From Streptomyces sp. XD-27 (GTDB taxonomy: Bacteria > Actinomycetota > Actinomycetes > Streptomycetales > Streptomycetaceae): DNA of 64,000 nucleotides. The notes below the pieces were generated by a model, which saw only the letters and a program-made list of their open reading frames with translations, made no database searches and was not told the origin of the DNA. The stretch spans positions 3,968,001 through 4,032,000 of the forward strand of contig NZ_CP130713.1 of assembly GCF_030553055.1 (NCBI RefSeq), written 5' to 3'. Below are positions 16,042-24,770 of this stretch, in pieces (position 1 is the first letter of the stretch; every line of letters starts with the position of its first letter). The translations under genes and the position numbers were made by a program.

Positions 16042-16959
16042 CACCTCCACGACCTGCAACGCCCACGGCTCGTGACCGGAACCCGTCGCGCTGGGGCGGT
16101 ACTGGCCGAACGCCGGGGTGCCGTTCGCCACCACCGGCACCAGCCGCGAGCCCCGGCAGCCGATCCCGGTGCCCAGCATCCACGCGCGTATGTCCGCGTG
16201 GCCGCGCAGCCACAGCTCGTACGGCGGCATGGACAGCGTCGCGTCCTCCCGCAGCAGCGAGGTGAGCGCGTCCAGGTCGTACGCCTCGAAGGCGGCCACG
16301 TAACGCGCCAGCAGGTCGCGCTGCTCCTCGTCCATGGCCGGGGCCAGGGCGGTGTCGGCGATCTCGCGGGCGGCGAGCGCCGCACGCGCGCGCTGGAGGG
16401 CGCTGTTGACCGACGCGACCGTGGTGCCGAGCAGCTCCGCGACCTCGCTCGCCTTCCAGGCCAGCACCTCGCGCAGGATCAGCACCGCGCGCTGCCGGGG
16501 CGCCAGGTGCTGCAAGGCCGCCACGAACGCCAGCCGGATGCTCTCCCGCGCCACCGCCAGGTCGGCCGGATCGCCGTTCTCCGGCAGCACCCGGCCGTCC
16601 GGGACCGGGGAGATCCAGGTGGCCTCGGGCAGGGCGTCGGGCAGCGGCGCGCTCGCGCTCACCGGGGACGCCAGGTCCATCGGCCGGGCCCTGCGCAGCC
16701 TGCCGTTGAGCATGTCCAGGCAGACGTTGGTCGCGATGCGGTAGAGCCAGGAGCGCAGCGCCGCCCGCCCCTCGAACTTCCCTATGCCGCGCCAGGCGCG
16801 CACCAGGGTCTCCTGGACGGCGTCCTCGGCCTCGAAGGCCGAGCCCAGCATCCGGTAGCAGTACCCGGTCAGTTCCGCGCGGTGCCGCTCCAGCGACGCC
16901 TCCACGTCCCGCGCGCTGCCGTCGTCCGTGGCCGTTTCCGTAGCCGTGAGATCGCTCAT
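15952..16959 (-). CDS. ECF sigma factor with SnoaL-like C-terminus
   Basis: 335 residues, an extracytoplasmic-function sigma factor of the SigG/SigX5-like (TIGR02960) type. Region 2 (about 25-95) contains YCYRMLGSAFEAEDAVQETL and FEGRAALRSWLYRIATNVCL; region 4 (about 140-195) contains LAPRQRAVLILREVLAWKASE. A C-terminal SnoaL-like domain (about 205-325, YVAAFEAYDLDALTSLLRED) replaces a separate anti-sigma in related groups and may regulate activity. The ATG at 16959 has GGGAGGG seven bases upstream. It is divergent from a VOC-family gene, a likely target. Its 3' end overlaps the STAS gene antisense. Confidence 0.88.
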   Translation of the reverse strand: MSDLTATETATDDGSARDVEASLERHRAELTGYCYRMLGSAFEAEDAVQETLVRAWRGIGKFEGRAALRSWLYRIATNVCLDMLNGRLRRARPMDLASPVSASAPLPDALPEATWISPVPDGRVLPENGDPADLAVARESIRLAFVAALQHLAPRQRAVLILREVLAWKASEVAELLGTTVASVNSALQRARAALAAREIADTALAPAMDEEQRDLLARYVAAFEAYDLDALTSLLREDATLSMPPYELWLRGHADIRAWMLGTGIGCRGSRLVPVVANGTPAFGQYRPSATGSGHEPWALQVVEVSGTRITGLNAFLDTERLFPLFGLPARLDP

Positions 16960-17118
16960 CGAGGAACCCTCCCCTTCGTTCCTCAGCCTAGGACGGACCA
17001 CTGACATCGCCACCGGACGGGAAATCCGGGGAACTCGTCATCGCGAGGGCGATGAGTTTCGCGAACTCCTGCGGTCTACGCATACGAGCAGTCCGGACAC
17101 ACAGAGATGAGGCACCCC

Positions 17119-17535
17119 ATGAGCACCAAGATCTTCGTCAACCTGCCGGTGAAGGACCTCGACAAGTCCATCGGCTTCTTCGAGCAGCTCGGCTACTCGT
17201 TCAACCCCCAGTTCACCGACGAGAAGGGCGCCTGCATGGTGATCAGCGACGACATCTACGCGATGCTGCTGGTCGAGCCGTTCTTCAAGTCGTTCACGGA
17301 CAAGGAGATCGTCGACACCTCGAAGGGCGCGGAGGCCATCGTGGCGCTCGGCGTCGAGAGCCGGGAGCGGGTGGACGAGCTGGCCGACAAGGCGCTCGCC
17401 GCCGGTGGGAAGCCGTCGAAGGAGCCCATGGACGAGGGCTTCATGTACGGCCGGAGCTTCCAGGACCTGGACGGCCACCTCTGGGAGGTCTTCTGGATGG
17501 ACCCCTCGGCCGTCGAGGGCGAGGGCAAGGAGTAG
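17119..17535 (+). CDS. VOC-family (glyoxalase/bleomycin-resistance-like) protein
   Basis: 138 residues, a vicinal-oxygen-chelate fold protein: KIFVNLPVKDLDKSIGFFEQLGY at the start, then ACMVISDDIYAMLLVEP, and the second half EGFMYGRSFQDLDGHLWEVFWMD. The normally metal-binding His and Glu are partly present (DGHLWE). Members include glyoxalases, dioxygenases and resistance proteins. It starts at ATG 17119 after AGATGAGG and diverges from an ECF sigma gene that probably controls it. Substrate unknown. Confidence 0.85.
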   Translation: MSTKIFVNLPVKDLDKSIGFFEQLGYSFNPQFTDEKGACMVISDDIYAMLLVEPFFKSFTDKEIVDTSKGAEAIVALGVESRERVDELADKALAAGGKPSKEPMDEGFMYGRSFQDLDGHLWEVFWMDPSAVEGEGKE

Positions 17536-17604
17536 CACCGGGAACGGCAAGCGACCTACGGCAGGCGACCACGAAACACCGGAACCACACGTAACACTGG
17601 AACC

Positions 17605-17880
17605 ATGTGCCGAAGTATCAAGACGCTCCGGCCGCCCGCGATGCCCGAGGTCTCCGACGCGGACATCAGGGCGGCCGCGTTGCAGTACGTACGCAAGGTG
17701 TCCGGCTTCCACGCGCCCGCCGCCCACAACAGGGCCGTTTTCGAGGAGGCCGTGGACGCCGTCGCCGCCGCGACCCGCGAGCTCCTCGGCGGTCTGGAGG
17801 TACGCGGCGCGAAGGGCCGACCGCGGCAGGCGGCGGTCGGCCCCGGGCAGGATGCGGGCGCGGGCTCAGGTGTGCAGTGA
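17605..17880 (+). CDS. DUF2277-family small protein
   Basis: 91 residues. The N-terminal MCRSIKTLR, then [21 protein letters not shown] and [20 protein letters not shown], matches DUF2277, a widespread family of unknown function beginning with a conserved Met-Cys-Arg. After about residue 66 the tail is Gly/Ala/Gln-rich and probably disordered. Its last 15 bp overlap the end of the convergent cold-shock gene. It follows the VOC gene by 69 bp. Confidence 0.75.
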   Translation: MCRSIKTLRPPAMPEVSDADIRAAALQYVRKVSGFHAPAAHNRAVFEEAVDAVAAATRELLGGLEVRGAKGRPRQAAVGPGQDAGAGSGVQ

Positions 17881-18075
17881 CCGGACCTGGTCCGCCTGCG
17901 GGCCCCGCTCGCCCTGCGCCACCTCGAACTCGACCCGCTGGTTCTCGTCCAAACTGCGGTAGCCGGTAGCCGAAATCGCGCTGTAGTGCACGAACACGTC
18001 CGGCCCACCGCCGTCGACCGCGATGAAGCCGTAGCCCTTCTCGCTGTTGAACCACTTCACGGTGCCCTGCGCCAT
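17866..18075 (-). CDS. cold-shock domain protein (CspA family)
   Basis: 69 residues, a single cold-shock domain that binds single-stranded nucleic acid. RNP1 is KGYGFIAV and RNP2 is VFVHYSAI; the N-terminus [17 protein letters not shown] is canonical, while the C-terminal [20 protein letters not shown] is typical of actinobacterial members. ATG at 18075 has AAGGAGAGGCAAG in front; an in-frame extension upstream is not needed. It probably acts as an RNA chaperone. The end overlaps the DUF2277 gene by 15 bp, tail to tail. Confidence 0.93.
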   Translation of the reverse strand: MAQGTVKWFNSEKGYGFIAVDGGGPDVFVHYSAISATGYRSLDENQRVEFEVAQGERGPQADQVRSLHT

Positions 18076-18242
18076 CTTGCCTCTCCTTACAGGTCGTACC
18101 AGGGGCGGACCAACTGCGAGGTGCGCCACCTGTAGGAGTACCGTCCCGTTCGCGCGGCGGCCGTCACCGTCACCCGGACGACGGCGTGTCCACCCCGCGC
18201 GCGCGAGCTGCGGCGGCGTCCGGGCCGGGTGACGATGAGGGC

Positions 18243-19787
18243 ATGCTGCTGGCCGACGTCGCCCGGACCTCCGAGGAGGTCGCGGCCACGTCCGCCCGTA
18301 CGGAGAAGGTGGCCGCGCTCGCCCGGCTGTTCTCCCGGACGCCGCCCGACGAGGCCCCGGTGGTGATCACATATCTGGCGGGCAGGCTGCCGCAGCGCCG
18401 TACCGGCGTGGGCTGGAGCGCACTGCGCGACCGACCGCCACCCGCCCCGGAGCCCCGCCTGGAGGTACGGGAGGTCGACGCGGCGCTGGAGGGGATCGCG
18501 GCCGTCGCGGGCAAGGGGGCGGCGGCGCGGCGCAAGGAGCAGCTCGGCGCGCTGATGTCCGCCGCCACCGAGGCGGAGCAGTCCTTCCTGCTGCGGCTGA
18601 TCGGCGGGGAGCTGCGGCAAGGCGCGCTGGACGCGCTCGCCGCCGAGGGGCTGGCCGCCGCGGTGGGCGCGGACCCCGGCGACGTACGCCGCGCCGTGAT
18701 GCTGGGAGGGTCGCTCGGCGCGGTCGCGCGGGCGCTGCTCGCGGAGGGTACGGCGGCGCTGGACCGGTTCCGGCTGGAGGTGGGGCGGCCGGTGCTGCCG
18801 ATGCTCGCCCAGAGCGCGAAGGACCTGGACGAGGCGCTGGACCGGCTCGGCCCGTGCGCGGTCGAGGAGAAGCTGGACGGCATCCGCGTGCAGGTGCACC
18901 GCGACGGCGCGGACGTGCGGATCTACACCCGCGCCCTCGACGAGATCACCGCGCGGCTGCCGGAGGTGGTCGCGGCGGCGCGGGAGCTGGCGGTGGACCG
19001 GGCCGTGCTGGACGGCGAGGTGATCGCCCTGGACGCGGCGGGGCGGCCCCGGCCGTTCCAGGAGGTCGCCGGGCGGGTCGGCTCCCGGCTCGATGTAGCG
19101 GGCGCGCGGGAGACGCTGCCGCTGTCCCCGGTCTTCTTCGACCTGCTCTCCGTGGACGGCCGGGACCTGCTGGCGCTGCCGACCCGGGAGCGGCACGCCG
19201 AGCTGGCACGGGTGGCCCCCGAGCACCGGCGGGTACGGCGGCTGGTGGTGGCGGACCCGGCCGACGAGGCGACCCGGCGCGCGGCACGGGAGTTCCAGCG
19301 GGCGGTGCTGGAGCGCGGCCACGAGGGGGTCATGGCCAAGGCCCTGGACGCCCCGTACAGCGCGGGGCGGCGCGGGGCGTCCTGGCTCAAGGTGAAGCCG
19401 GTGCTCACGCTCGACCTGGTGGTGCTGGCCGCCGAGTGGGGGCACGGGCGCCGCACCGGGAAGCTGTCCAACCTGCACCTGGGCGCACGGCGGGCGGACG
19501 GCACGTATCTCATGCTCGGCAAGACGTTCAAGGGGCTGACGGACGCCATGCTGGAGTGGCAGACCGCGGCGCTGCGCCGGATCGCGGTCAGCGACGACGG
19601 GTGGGTGGTGCGGGTGCGGCCCGAGCTGGTGGTGGAGGTGGCGTTCGACGGGTTGCAGCGGTCGACGCGGTACCCGGCGGGGGTGACGCTGCGGTTCGCG
19701 CGGGTGGTGCGGTACCGGGAGGACAAGGCGGCGGCGGAGGCGGACACGGTGGAGACGGTGCTGGCGCTGCGCGGCGCGGGGCTGTGA
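18243..19787 (+). CDS. ATP-dependent DNA ligase (LigB type)
   Basis: 514 residues, closest in layout to mycobacterial LigB. An N-terminal helical DNA-binding domain (about 1-190) is followed by the nucleotidyltransferase domain with motif [13 protein letters not shown] (Lys near 210), motif [11 protein letters not shown], motif [10 protein letters not shown] and motif V WLKVKP, then an OB-fold with [20 protein letters not shown]. It seals DNA nicks by an AMP-lysine intermediate; it is accessory to the NAD-dependent LigA in this phylum. ATG at 18243 was chosen at the start of the conserved domain; the ribosome site is modest (TGAGGG). No Ku or primase gene is adjacent. Confidence 0.92.
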   Translation: MLLADVARTSEEVAATSARTEKVAALARLFSRTPPDEAPVVITYLAGRLPQRRTGVGWSALRDRPPPAPEPRLEVREVDAALEGIAAVAGKGAAARRKEQLGALMSAATEAEQSFLLRLIGGELRQGALDALAAEGLAAAVGADPGDVRRAVMLGGSLGAVARALLAEGTAALDRFRLEVGRPVLPMLAQSAKDLDEALDRLGPCAVEEKLDGIRVQVHRDGADVRIYTRALDEITARLPEVVAAARELAVDRAVLDGEVIALDAAGRPRPFQEVAGRVGSRLDVAGARETLPLSPVFFDLLSVDGRDLLALPTRERHAELARVAPEHRRVRRLVVADPADEATRRAAREFQRAVLERGHEGVMAKALDAPYSAGRRGASWLKVKPVLTLDLVVLAAEWGHGRRTGKLSNLHLGARRADGTYLMLGKTFKGLTDAMLEWQTAALRRIAVSDDGWVVRVRPELVVEVAFDGLQRSTRYPAGVTLRFARVVRYREDKAAAEADTVETVLALRGAGL

Positions 19788-19806
19788 CCGGCGCCCCGCG
19801 CCGGCG

Positions 19807-21351
19807 TCACACCCCGGGCGGGCCCGTCCCCTGGAGTCGTTCCAGGTCCGACGGCCGCACCTGGATCGCCAGGAGCGCGATCAGCGCCGCCACCACCGTG
19901 AAGATCGCGGCCGCCACGAACGCGGAGGACACCCCCGCCGTCAGCACCTCGTCCCCCCAGTGCCCCGGCAGCTGACCGGTGCGCCGGAACAGCAGCCGCT
20001 CGCGCGGGGTCGCCCGCACCATGAACTCCGGCACGAGGTCCTCCGCCTTGTTGCGGCTGGCCGTGGAGAACACCGTCACCAGGATGGAGAGCCCCAGCGA
20101 GCCGCCCACCTGCTGCGTGGCGTTGAGCAGGCCGGACGCCGCGCCCGCCTCGCGCGGTGCGACCCCGGAGACCGCCATCAGCGTCAGCGACACGAACTGC
20201 AGCCCCATGCCGAGGCTGAACACCAGCATCGGCCCGAGGACGCTCCCGGCGTACGTGCTGTGGATGTCGGTCAGCGTCAGCCAGGCCAGCCCGGTCGCCG
20301 AGAGGATCGCCCCCGTGACCATGAACGGCTTCGGCCCGTACCGGGGCAGCAGTTGGGAGGCCAGCCCCGCGCCCACCGCGATGACCGCGCTGACCGGCAG
20401 GAAGGCCAGGCCCGCCTGGATCGGGCTGAAGTCCAGGACGTTCTGGACGAAGAGGGTGAGGAAGAAGAACATCCCGAAGATCGCGGCGGCCAGGCTCAGC
20501 ATCATCCCGTACGTGCCGGCCCGGTTGCGGTCGGCGAACATCCTCAGCGGGGTGATGGGCTGGGTGGAGCGCCGCTCGATGGCGAGGAACGCCGCGAGCA
20601 GCGCGACCGCCGCGCCGAACGCGGCCAGCGTCCAGCCGTCGCGCCAGCCGTCCTGCGCGGCGCGGATGAAGCCGTAGACCAGGGCGACCATGCCGAGCGT
20701 GGAGGTGAGGGCGCCGGCGAGGTCGAAGTGGCCCGCGTGGCGCTCGGATTCCCGGATGACCCGCAGGGTGGCGAACGCGATCAGCACGCCGATGGGGACG
20801 TTCACGAAGAAGATCCAGCGCCAGTCGAGCCACTCCACGAGGATGCCGCCCGCCAGCAGTCCGATGGCGCCGCCGCCCGCCGAGACGGCGGCGAACACCC
20901 CGAAGGCCCGGTTGCGCTCCGGGCCTTCGTCGAAGGTCGTGGTGATCAGTGCCAGCGAGGTGGGGGAGGCGATGGCGCCGCCGGCTCCTTGCAGGGCGCG
21001 GGCGGCCAGCAGTTGGCCGGAGTTCTGGGCGAGCCCGCCGAGCAGGGAGGCGAAGACGAACAGCAGCACGCCGAAGACGAACATCCGGCGGCGGCCCAGG
21101 ATGTCGCCGGTCCGGCCGCCGAGCAGCAGCAGTCCGCCGAAGGTGAGGGTGTAGGCGTTGACCACCCAGGACAGGCTGGTCGTGGAGAAGTCCAGCGCCC
21201 GTTGGATCTGCGGGAGCGCGATGTTCACGATCGTGATGTCCAGGACGACCATGAGCTGGCAGGACGCGATGACGGCGAGCGCGATGCCCTTGCCGTGGTG
21301 TGTCGCTTCCTCGACGGTGCCCGTCTCCGATACCGGGCGGGGAGTCGCCAT
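19807..21351 (-). CDS. MFS drug exporter, DHA2 (EmrB/QacA) family
   Basis: About 514 residues with 14 predicted membrane helices. The first helix carries the DHA2 signature LDITIVNIALPQIQRAL, followed by GGRTGDILGRRRMF (motif A) and ARALQGAGGAIASPTSLAL (motif C-like region). It is a proton-driven efflux pump for hydrophobic or cationic compounds. The start is uncertain: ATG at 21351 is used, but GTG at 21420 would add 23 residues encoded by the repeat at 21381-21416. The 5' region also has two direct TTCGAACG motifs near 21435-21460, possible regulator sites, although no cognate regulator is adjacent. A RibB-like gene lies upstream in the same direction. Confidence 0.88.
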   Translation of the reverse strand: MATPRPVSETGTVEEATHHGKGIALAVIASCQLMVVLDITIVNIALPQIQRALDFSTTSLSWVVNAYTLTFGGLLLLGGRTGDILGRRRMFVFGVLLFVFASLLGGLAQNSGQLLAARALQGAGGAIASPTSLALITTTFDEGPERNRAFGVFAAVSAGGGAIGLLAGGILVEWLDWRWIFFVNVPIGVLIAFATLRVIRESERHAGHFDLAGALTSTLGMVALVYGFIRAAQDGWRDGWTLAAFGAAVALLAAFLAIERRSTQPITPLRMFADRNRAGTYGMMLSLAAAIFGMFFFLTLFVQNVLDFSPIQAGLAFLPVSAVIAVGAGLASQLLPRYGPKPFMVTGAILSATGLAWLTLTDIHSTYAGSVLGPMLVFSLGMGLQFVSLTLMAVSGVAPREAGAASGLLNATQQVGGSLGLSILVTVFSTASRNKAEDLVPEFMVRATPRERLLFRRTGQLPGHWGDEVLTAGVSSAFVAAAIFTVVAALIALLAIQVRPSDLERLQGTGPPGV

Positions 21352-21380
21352 GGTGGGTCCCGGTGTCAGCGTCGGTGAAC

Positions 21381-21416
21381 GGTGGCGTTCACCACTGGTG
21401 GCGTTACTGGTGGCGT
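21381..21416. repeat. GGTGGCGT direct repeats before the exporter
   Basis: GGTGGCGT occurs at 21381-21388, 21397-21404 and 21409-21416, at the 5' end of the exporter gene or in its leader, depending on the true start. They could be regulator contacts or simply a short coding repeat. Confidence 0.5.
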
Positions 21417-21465
21417 CCACCCTTGTCGAAATTTTCGAACGCCACTTTCGAACGTAGACCCGGGG

Positions 21466-22140
21466 TTACCAGCCGGCCACTCGATCTTGCACGCGCGCCA
21501 GCCGGTACGCCGCCAGATCGCGGACCGAGATCATCGGGAGGAGGCGGCTGGCCGCCAGGCGGCTCAGGTCGTCGTAGCGCGCCGTGCCCCAGTCCGGCGT
21601 GACGATCTCGCACATGGCGGTGGTGCCGGACAGCCCCGCGAGCCGGGACAGGTCGACGGCCGCCTCGGTGTGCCCGTCGCGCTGGAGCACACCGCCGGGC
21701 TCGGCGCGTACGGGGAAGACGTGCCCGGGACGGCCGAGGTCCTCCGGCGCGGTGGCGGGGTCGGCGAGCGCCTGGATGGTACGGGCACGCTCCCGGGCCG
21801 GGACACCGGTGGTGGCGGACGCCTTGAAATCCACGGAGACGGTGAACGCGGTCTCGTGCAGCCCCGAGTTGTCCGCGACCATCTGCGGCAGCCGCAGCGC
21901 GGCGGCGCGCTCGTCGGGCAGGGCCACGCAGACGACGCCCGAGGTGTGGTCCAGCATCTGTTTCAGCGCGTCCTCGTGGGTGTACTCGGCGGCGAGCATC
22001 AGATCGCCGTGGTTCCCCCGGGACTCGTCGCCGAAGACGATCACGAAGCCGCCGTCGGCGAACACCTCGATCGCCTGCTCCACCGCCATGAGTCGTTCGA
22101 TCGCGACGGTCTGTTCGGTCACGATCAAGCAGTCTGGCAT
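21466..22140 (-). CDS. RibB-like protein (DHBP synthase fold) with altered active-site motif
   Basis: 224 residues with the fold of 3,4-dihydroxy-2-butanone 4-phosphate synthase (riboflavin pathway). The C-terminal half is well conserved: GHVFPVRAEPGGVLQRDGHT followed by EAAVDLSRLAG. The N-terminal metal-binding motif, normally RENEGD, reads RGNHGD (41-46), so two acidic residues are replaced. It is stand-alone, not fused to GTP cyclohydrolase II, and no rib genes or FMN riboswitch are near. The start at ATG 22140 has a poor ribosome site; ATG at residue 18 is possible. It may be a non-canonical or inactive paralogue. It lies upstream of the DHA2 exporter. Confidence 0.8.
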   Translation of the reverse strand: MPDCLIVTEQTVAIERLMAVEQAIEVFADGGFVIVFGDESRGNHGDLMLAAEYTHEDALKQMLDHTSGVVCVALPDERAAALRLPQMVADNSGLHETAFTVSVDFKASATTGVPARERARTIQALADPATAPEDLGRPGHVFPVRAEPGGVLQRDGHTEAAVDLSRLAGLSGTTAMCEIVTPDWGTARYDDLSRLAASRLLPMISVRDLAAYRLARVQDRVAGW

Positions 22141-22291
22141 ACCGCCGGGCTCGGCGAAGGGTTAACTCGTATAAAAATCAACTTACTTGGTGCGGACCCC
22201 GTGCGCCCCCGGGGTCCGGAGCGGGCCCGGCGCGCCTCCGAGGGAGAATCGACCCGTACGCCGCGCCCGCCGCCCACCGAGAGGCCGAAAC

Positions 22292-23344
22292 GTGGAACCG
22301 TCCGTCGCGGAGCGGCGGGGCACCGAGCCGCTGCCCAAGCCCCCGGCCCGCTTCATGGCGCTCGCGCCGTACGTGCGGCTGCCGCGCCCGCGGGGACGGC
22401 GGATCGCCGCCTGGTGCGCCATCCCCCCGCTCGCCACGGCCAGCGTCGTGCTGGGCTGCCGGGCGGCCGACACGGACGGCATCACCCCGGTCCCGCAACT
22501 CCTGGCCTTCCTGCCGTGGCTGCTGGTCCCCGTGCTGCTCGCGCTGCTCCTGGCCGTGGCCGCCCGGTGGGCCGCCGGCTGCGTCTGGGCCCTGGTGGCG
22601 GCCGCGGCCACCGGCTGGTTCACCCAGCCCTACGACGGCCCGGCCGGGCCCGAGCCGAGCGGCCCGGTGGTGGCCCGGCTGCGCGTGCTGAGCGCCAACC
22701 TGGAGTACGGCGGGGCCACGGACGGCCTGCTGAGCACGCTGCGCCGGGAGCGCCCGGACCTGGTGTCGGTGCAGGAGTGCGACGTCCGATGCGCGGCGGC
22801 GCTCGACAGCCCCGCCGTACGCGCGAGCTATCCGTACCGGAACGTCGTCACCGGCGCCCCGGCCGAAGGCTCGGCGATCCTCAGCCGCCACCCGCTCCGG
22901 AACGAGGAGGGGATCGACGCCACGCTGGCCATGCCGCGCTCGGTGGCCACGGTCCACGGGCAGCGCGTCCACATCCAGGTCGCCCACCCCATGCCGCCGG
23001 AGCCGGGCGGGGTGGACCTGTGGCGCGCCGAGCTGGGCCGGTTGCGCGCCTACGCGGCCGGGCGCGGCGGCGAGGCCACGATGGTGGCGGGCGACTTCAA
23101 CGCCACCCAGGACCACGCGGCGTTCCGCTCCGTGCTGGACACGGGGCTGCGGGACAGCGCGCGGGCGACAGGTGCGTCGCGTACGCCGTCGTGGCCGAGC
23201 CTGACCGCCCCGGTGCTGGGCGCGCAGATCGACCACGTACTGGTCAGCGACACGCTGCGGCCGCGTGCCGCCCGGTTCCTGGACCTGGCGCACACCGACC
23301 ACCGGGCGCTGCTGGTCGACCTCGACCTGTACGCGGCGCCGTAG
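22292..23344 (+). CDS. membrane endonuclease/exonuclease/phosphatase-family protein
   Basis: 350 residues. After a basic N-terminus there are about three membrane helices (roughly 45-115, including LLAFLPWLLVPVLLALLLAV), then an EEP domain from about 128: LRVLSANLEYGG (Asn/Glu), LVSVQECD, the GDFN motif in MVAGDFNATQDH, and the C-terminal TDHRALLVDL. The catalytic His and Asp positions are kept. Such proteins act at the outer membrane face on phosphoesters, nucleic acids or lipids. GTG at 22292 has GAGAGG six bases upstream. It diverges from the RibB-like gene. Confidence 0.82.
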   Translation: MEPSVAERRGTEPLPKPPARFMALAPYVRLPRPRGRRIAAWCAIPPLATASVVLGCRAADTDGITPVPQLLAFLPWLLVPVLLALLLAVAARWAAGCVWALVAAAATGWFTQPYDGPAGPEPSGPVVARLRVLSANLEYGGATDGLLSTLRRERPDLVSVQECDVRCAAALDSPAVRASYPYRNVVTGAPAEGSAILSRHPLRNEEGIDATLAMPRSVATVHGQRVHIQVAHPMPPEPGGVDLWRAELGRLRAYAAGRGGEATMVAGDFNATQDHAAFRSVLDTGLRDSARATGASRTPSWPSLTAPVLGAQIDHVLVSDTLRPRAARFLDLAHTDHRALLVDLDLYAAP

Positions 23345-23380
23345 CCACGCGCTGAAGGGCGGTGCCCGCGGCCAGGACGG

Positions 23381-24607
23381 TCAGCTCTCGCTCGGATCGT
23401 AGGAGTTGGCCAGCTCGAACGGGTCCGGCTCCAGTCCCGCCGTCGGCCACCGCTGCTCGCGGCGCCAGCGGGCGCCCTCCGCCGCCAGCGCGTCCCACAG
23501 CATGTTGAGCGGGTGGGCGCTGTCGTAGTGGTCGCGCTCGCCGCGCCGGGTGAACGCGCCCAGCAGCACCTCCAGCCTCGGCCCGGTGTCGTTGACCAGT
23601 TCCACCGAGCGCAGCCCGCTGCCGTACGCGAACCGGGGATCCACCGCCACCGACGTGCCGCCCGCGCCGGGCGCCGGCAGCTGGGGGTACCTCCTGGGGG
23701 CACCGCCCAGCGGCCGCGCTGGGGGAGTCAGGCCTGGGGGAGGATGACCGCCCGCCGCGTCCGCGACCCCCTTCGTCACCAGCATGCAGCCCTGGAGCAG
23801 CCCGGAGCGCAGCAGCTCGAAGCCGTAGTTCATGGTGTCGATCTCGGCGGCGATGTTGAGCCGGTTGCGGTAGTCGGCGCCGAACCAGGTGTGCAGGGCG
23901 CCCGACATCAGGCCGCTGGTGGACACCACCAGGGGCAGGTAGCGCAGTTCGCTGGTCTCCACGGTGGGGCCCGGCAGCTGCCCGGGGGGCAGGTTCGTCA
24001 GCAGGGAGACGCCGCTGCGCCGCCACTCCATCACGTCGAAGGCGTCCAGCTCGTTGTCGCCGCCGGGGCGGGTCACCACGCTGCCGCAGACCAGGTCGAC
24101 CTCCTTGGCGCGCAGCTTGGCCAGGACGTCACGGGTCCGTACGTGCCCGACCTTCAACTCGACGCCGCGCTCCCGGAAGTCCTCGGCGACCCGCTCCCCG
24201 GCGTCGGCGAGATAGGGGAGCGTGAAACGCGTGGTGCCCACCATCAGCGTCCGGCCCAGCCGGCGGCGCGACTCGTGCACCCCGTCCAGCCAGTTGCCGA
24301 GCGTGCCCCGCGCCAGCTCGACCAGTGACCGCCCGGTGCCGGTGAACAGCACGTCCTTGCCGCGCCCCTGTTTGAGCACGAGCGGTTCGCCGCACAGCTC
24401 GCGGAAGTTGCGGTTCATCGTGTCGAGCTGCTTCTGCACGCTCGACTGCTCGCGGCCCAGGACCCGGGCGGCGCCCAGCGCCGTACCGGTCTCGTGTACG
24501 ACGATGAGCGTACGGAGCTGGTCCATCGTGGTGTCCAGCAGCGCGAGCGGACTCTGCAACAGGCTGTCGCGCGCGCTCGCCGGGTTGGGTGGGACGGGAG
24601 TCGGCAT
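23381..24607 (-). CDS. LysR-type regulator with inserted palindromic segment
   Basis: 408 residues. An N-terminal LysR-like helix-turn-helix (about 25-90) includes MDQLRTLIVVHETGTALGAA and REQSSVQKQLDTMN. The effector domain contains RTLMVGTTRFTLPYL and further beta/alpha segments. It is longer than the usual 300 residues; part of the excess is a roughly 20-25-residue Pro/Gly-rich insertion (PPPGLTPPARPLGGAPRR) encoded by a palindromic DNA element near 23685-23745. The start is ATG at 24607 after GAGAGGGAAAGG; a GTG 15 nt upstream is less likely. It diverges from a lipoprotein gene, a plausible target. Confidence 0.8.
   Translation of the reverse strand: MPTPVPPNPASARDSLLQSPLALLDTTMDQLRTLIVVHETGTALGAARVLGREQSSVQKQLDTMNRNFRELCGEPLVLKQGRGKDVLFTGTGRSLVELARGTLGNWLDGVHESRRRLGRTLMVGTTRFTLPYLADAGERVAEDFRERGVELKVGHVRTRDVLAKLRAKEVDLVCGSVVTRPGGDNELDAFDVMEWRRSGVSLLTNLPPGQLPGPTVETSELRYLPLVVSTSGLMSGALHTWFGADYRNRLNIAAEIDTMNYGFELLRSGLLQGCMLVTKGVADAAGGHPPPGLTPPARPLGGAPRRYPQLPAPGAGGTSVAVDPRFAYGSGLRSVELVNDTGPRLEVLLGAFTRRGERDHYDSAHPLNMLWDALAAEGARWRREQRWPTAGLEPDPFELANSYDPSES
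23685..23745. repeat. palindromic repeat inserted in coding sequence
   Basis: Contains several CCCCCAG/CTGGGGG arms and a hairpin CCCAGCGGCCGCGCTGGG at 23706-23723. It resembles the small interspersed palindromic elements often seen in Streptomyces genomes, with CTGGGGG-type arms. Here it is in frame within a LysR-type gene. Element identity is inferred from the arm pattern. Confidence 0.55.
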
Positions 24608-24685
24608 ACCTTTCCCTCTCACCTTCCAACTCTGCGGGAATAGGGAGCCATTGAGTTTAGCCCCGGCTCGTACCCGCAGATCCGC

Positions 24686-24705
24686 AATATCCGGAACGTA
24701 ATATT
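24686..24705. promoter_or_regulatory. candidate operator between lysR-type and lipoprotein genes
   Basis: AATAT-N10-ATATT is a dyad inside an unusually A+T-rich patch of the divergent intergenic region. LysR proteins bind AT-rich dyads of similar spacing, so this is a candidate site. Confidence 0.4.
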
Positions 24706-24770
24706 CAACGGGCTGTCAGGATGGTGAAGGCCAGTCAGCCGAACCCTCGAACAGGAAACCCCGTAGCCCC

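Noticed and set aside
22141..22291. FMN riboswitch ahead of the RibB-like gene
   Set aside because: The 151-bp divergent region is too short and lacks the conserved RFN helices; only an A+T-rich promoter-like patch is visible.
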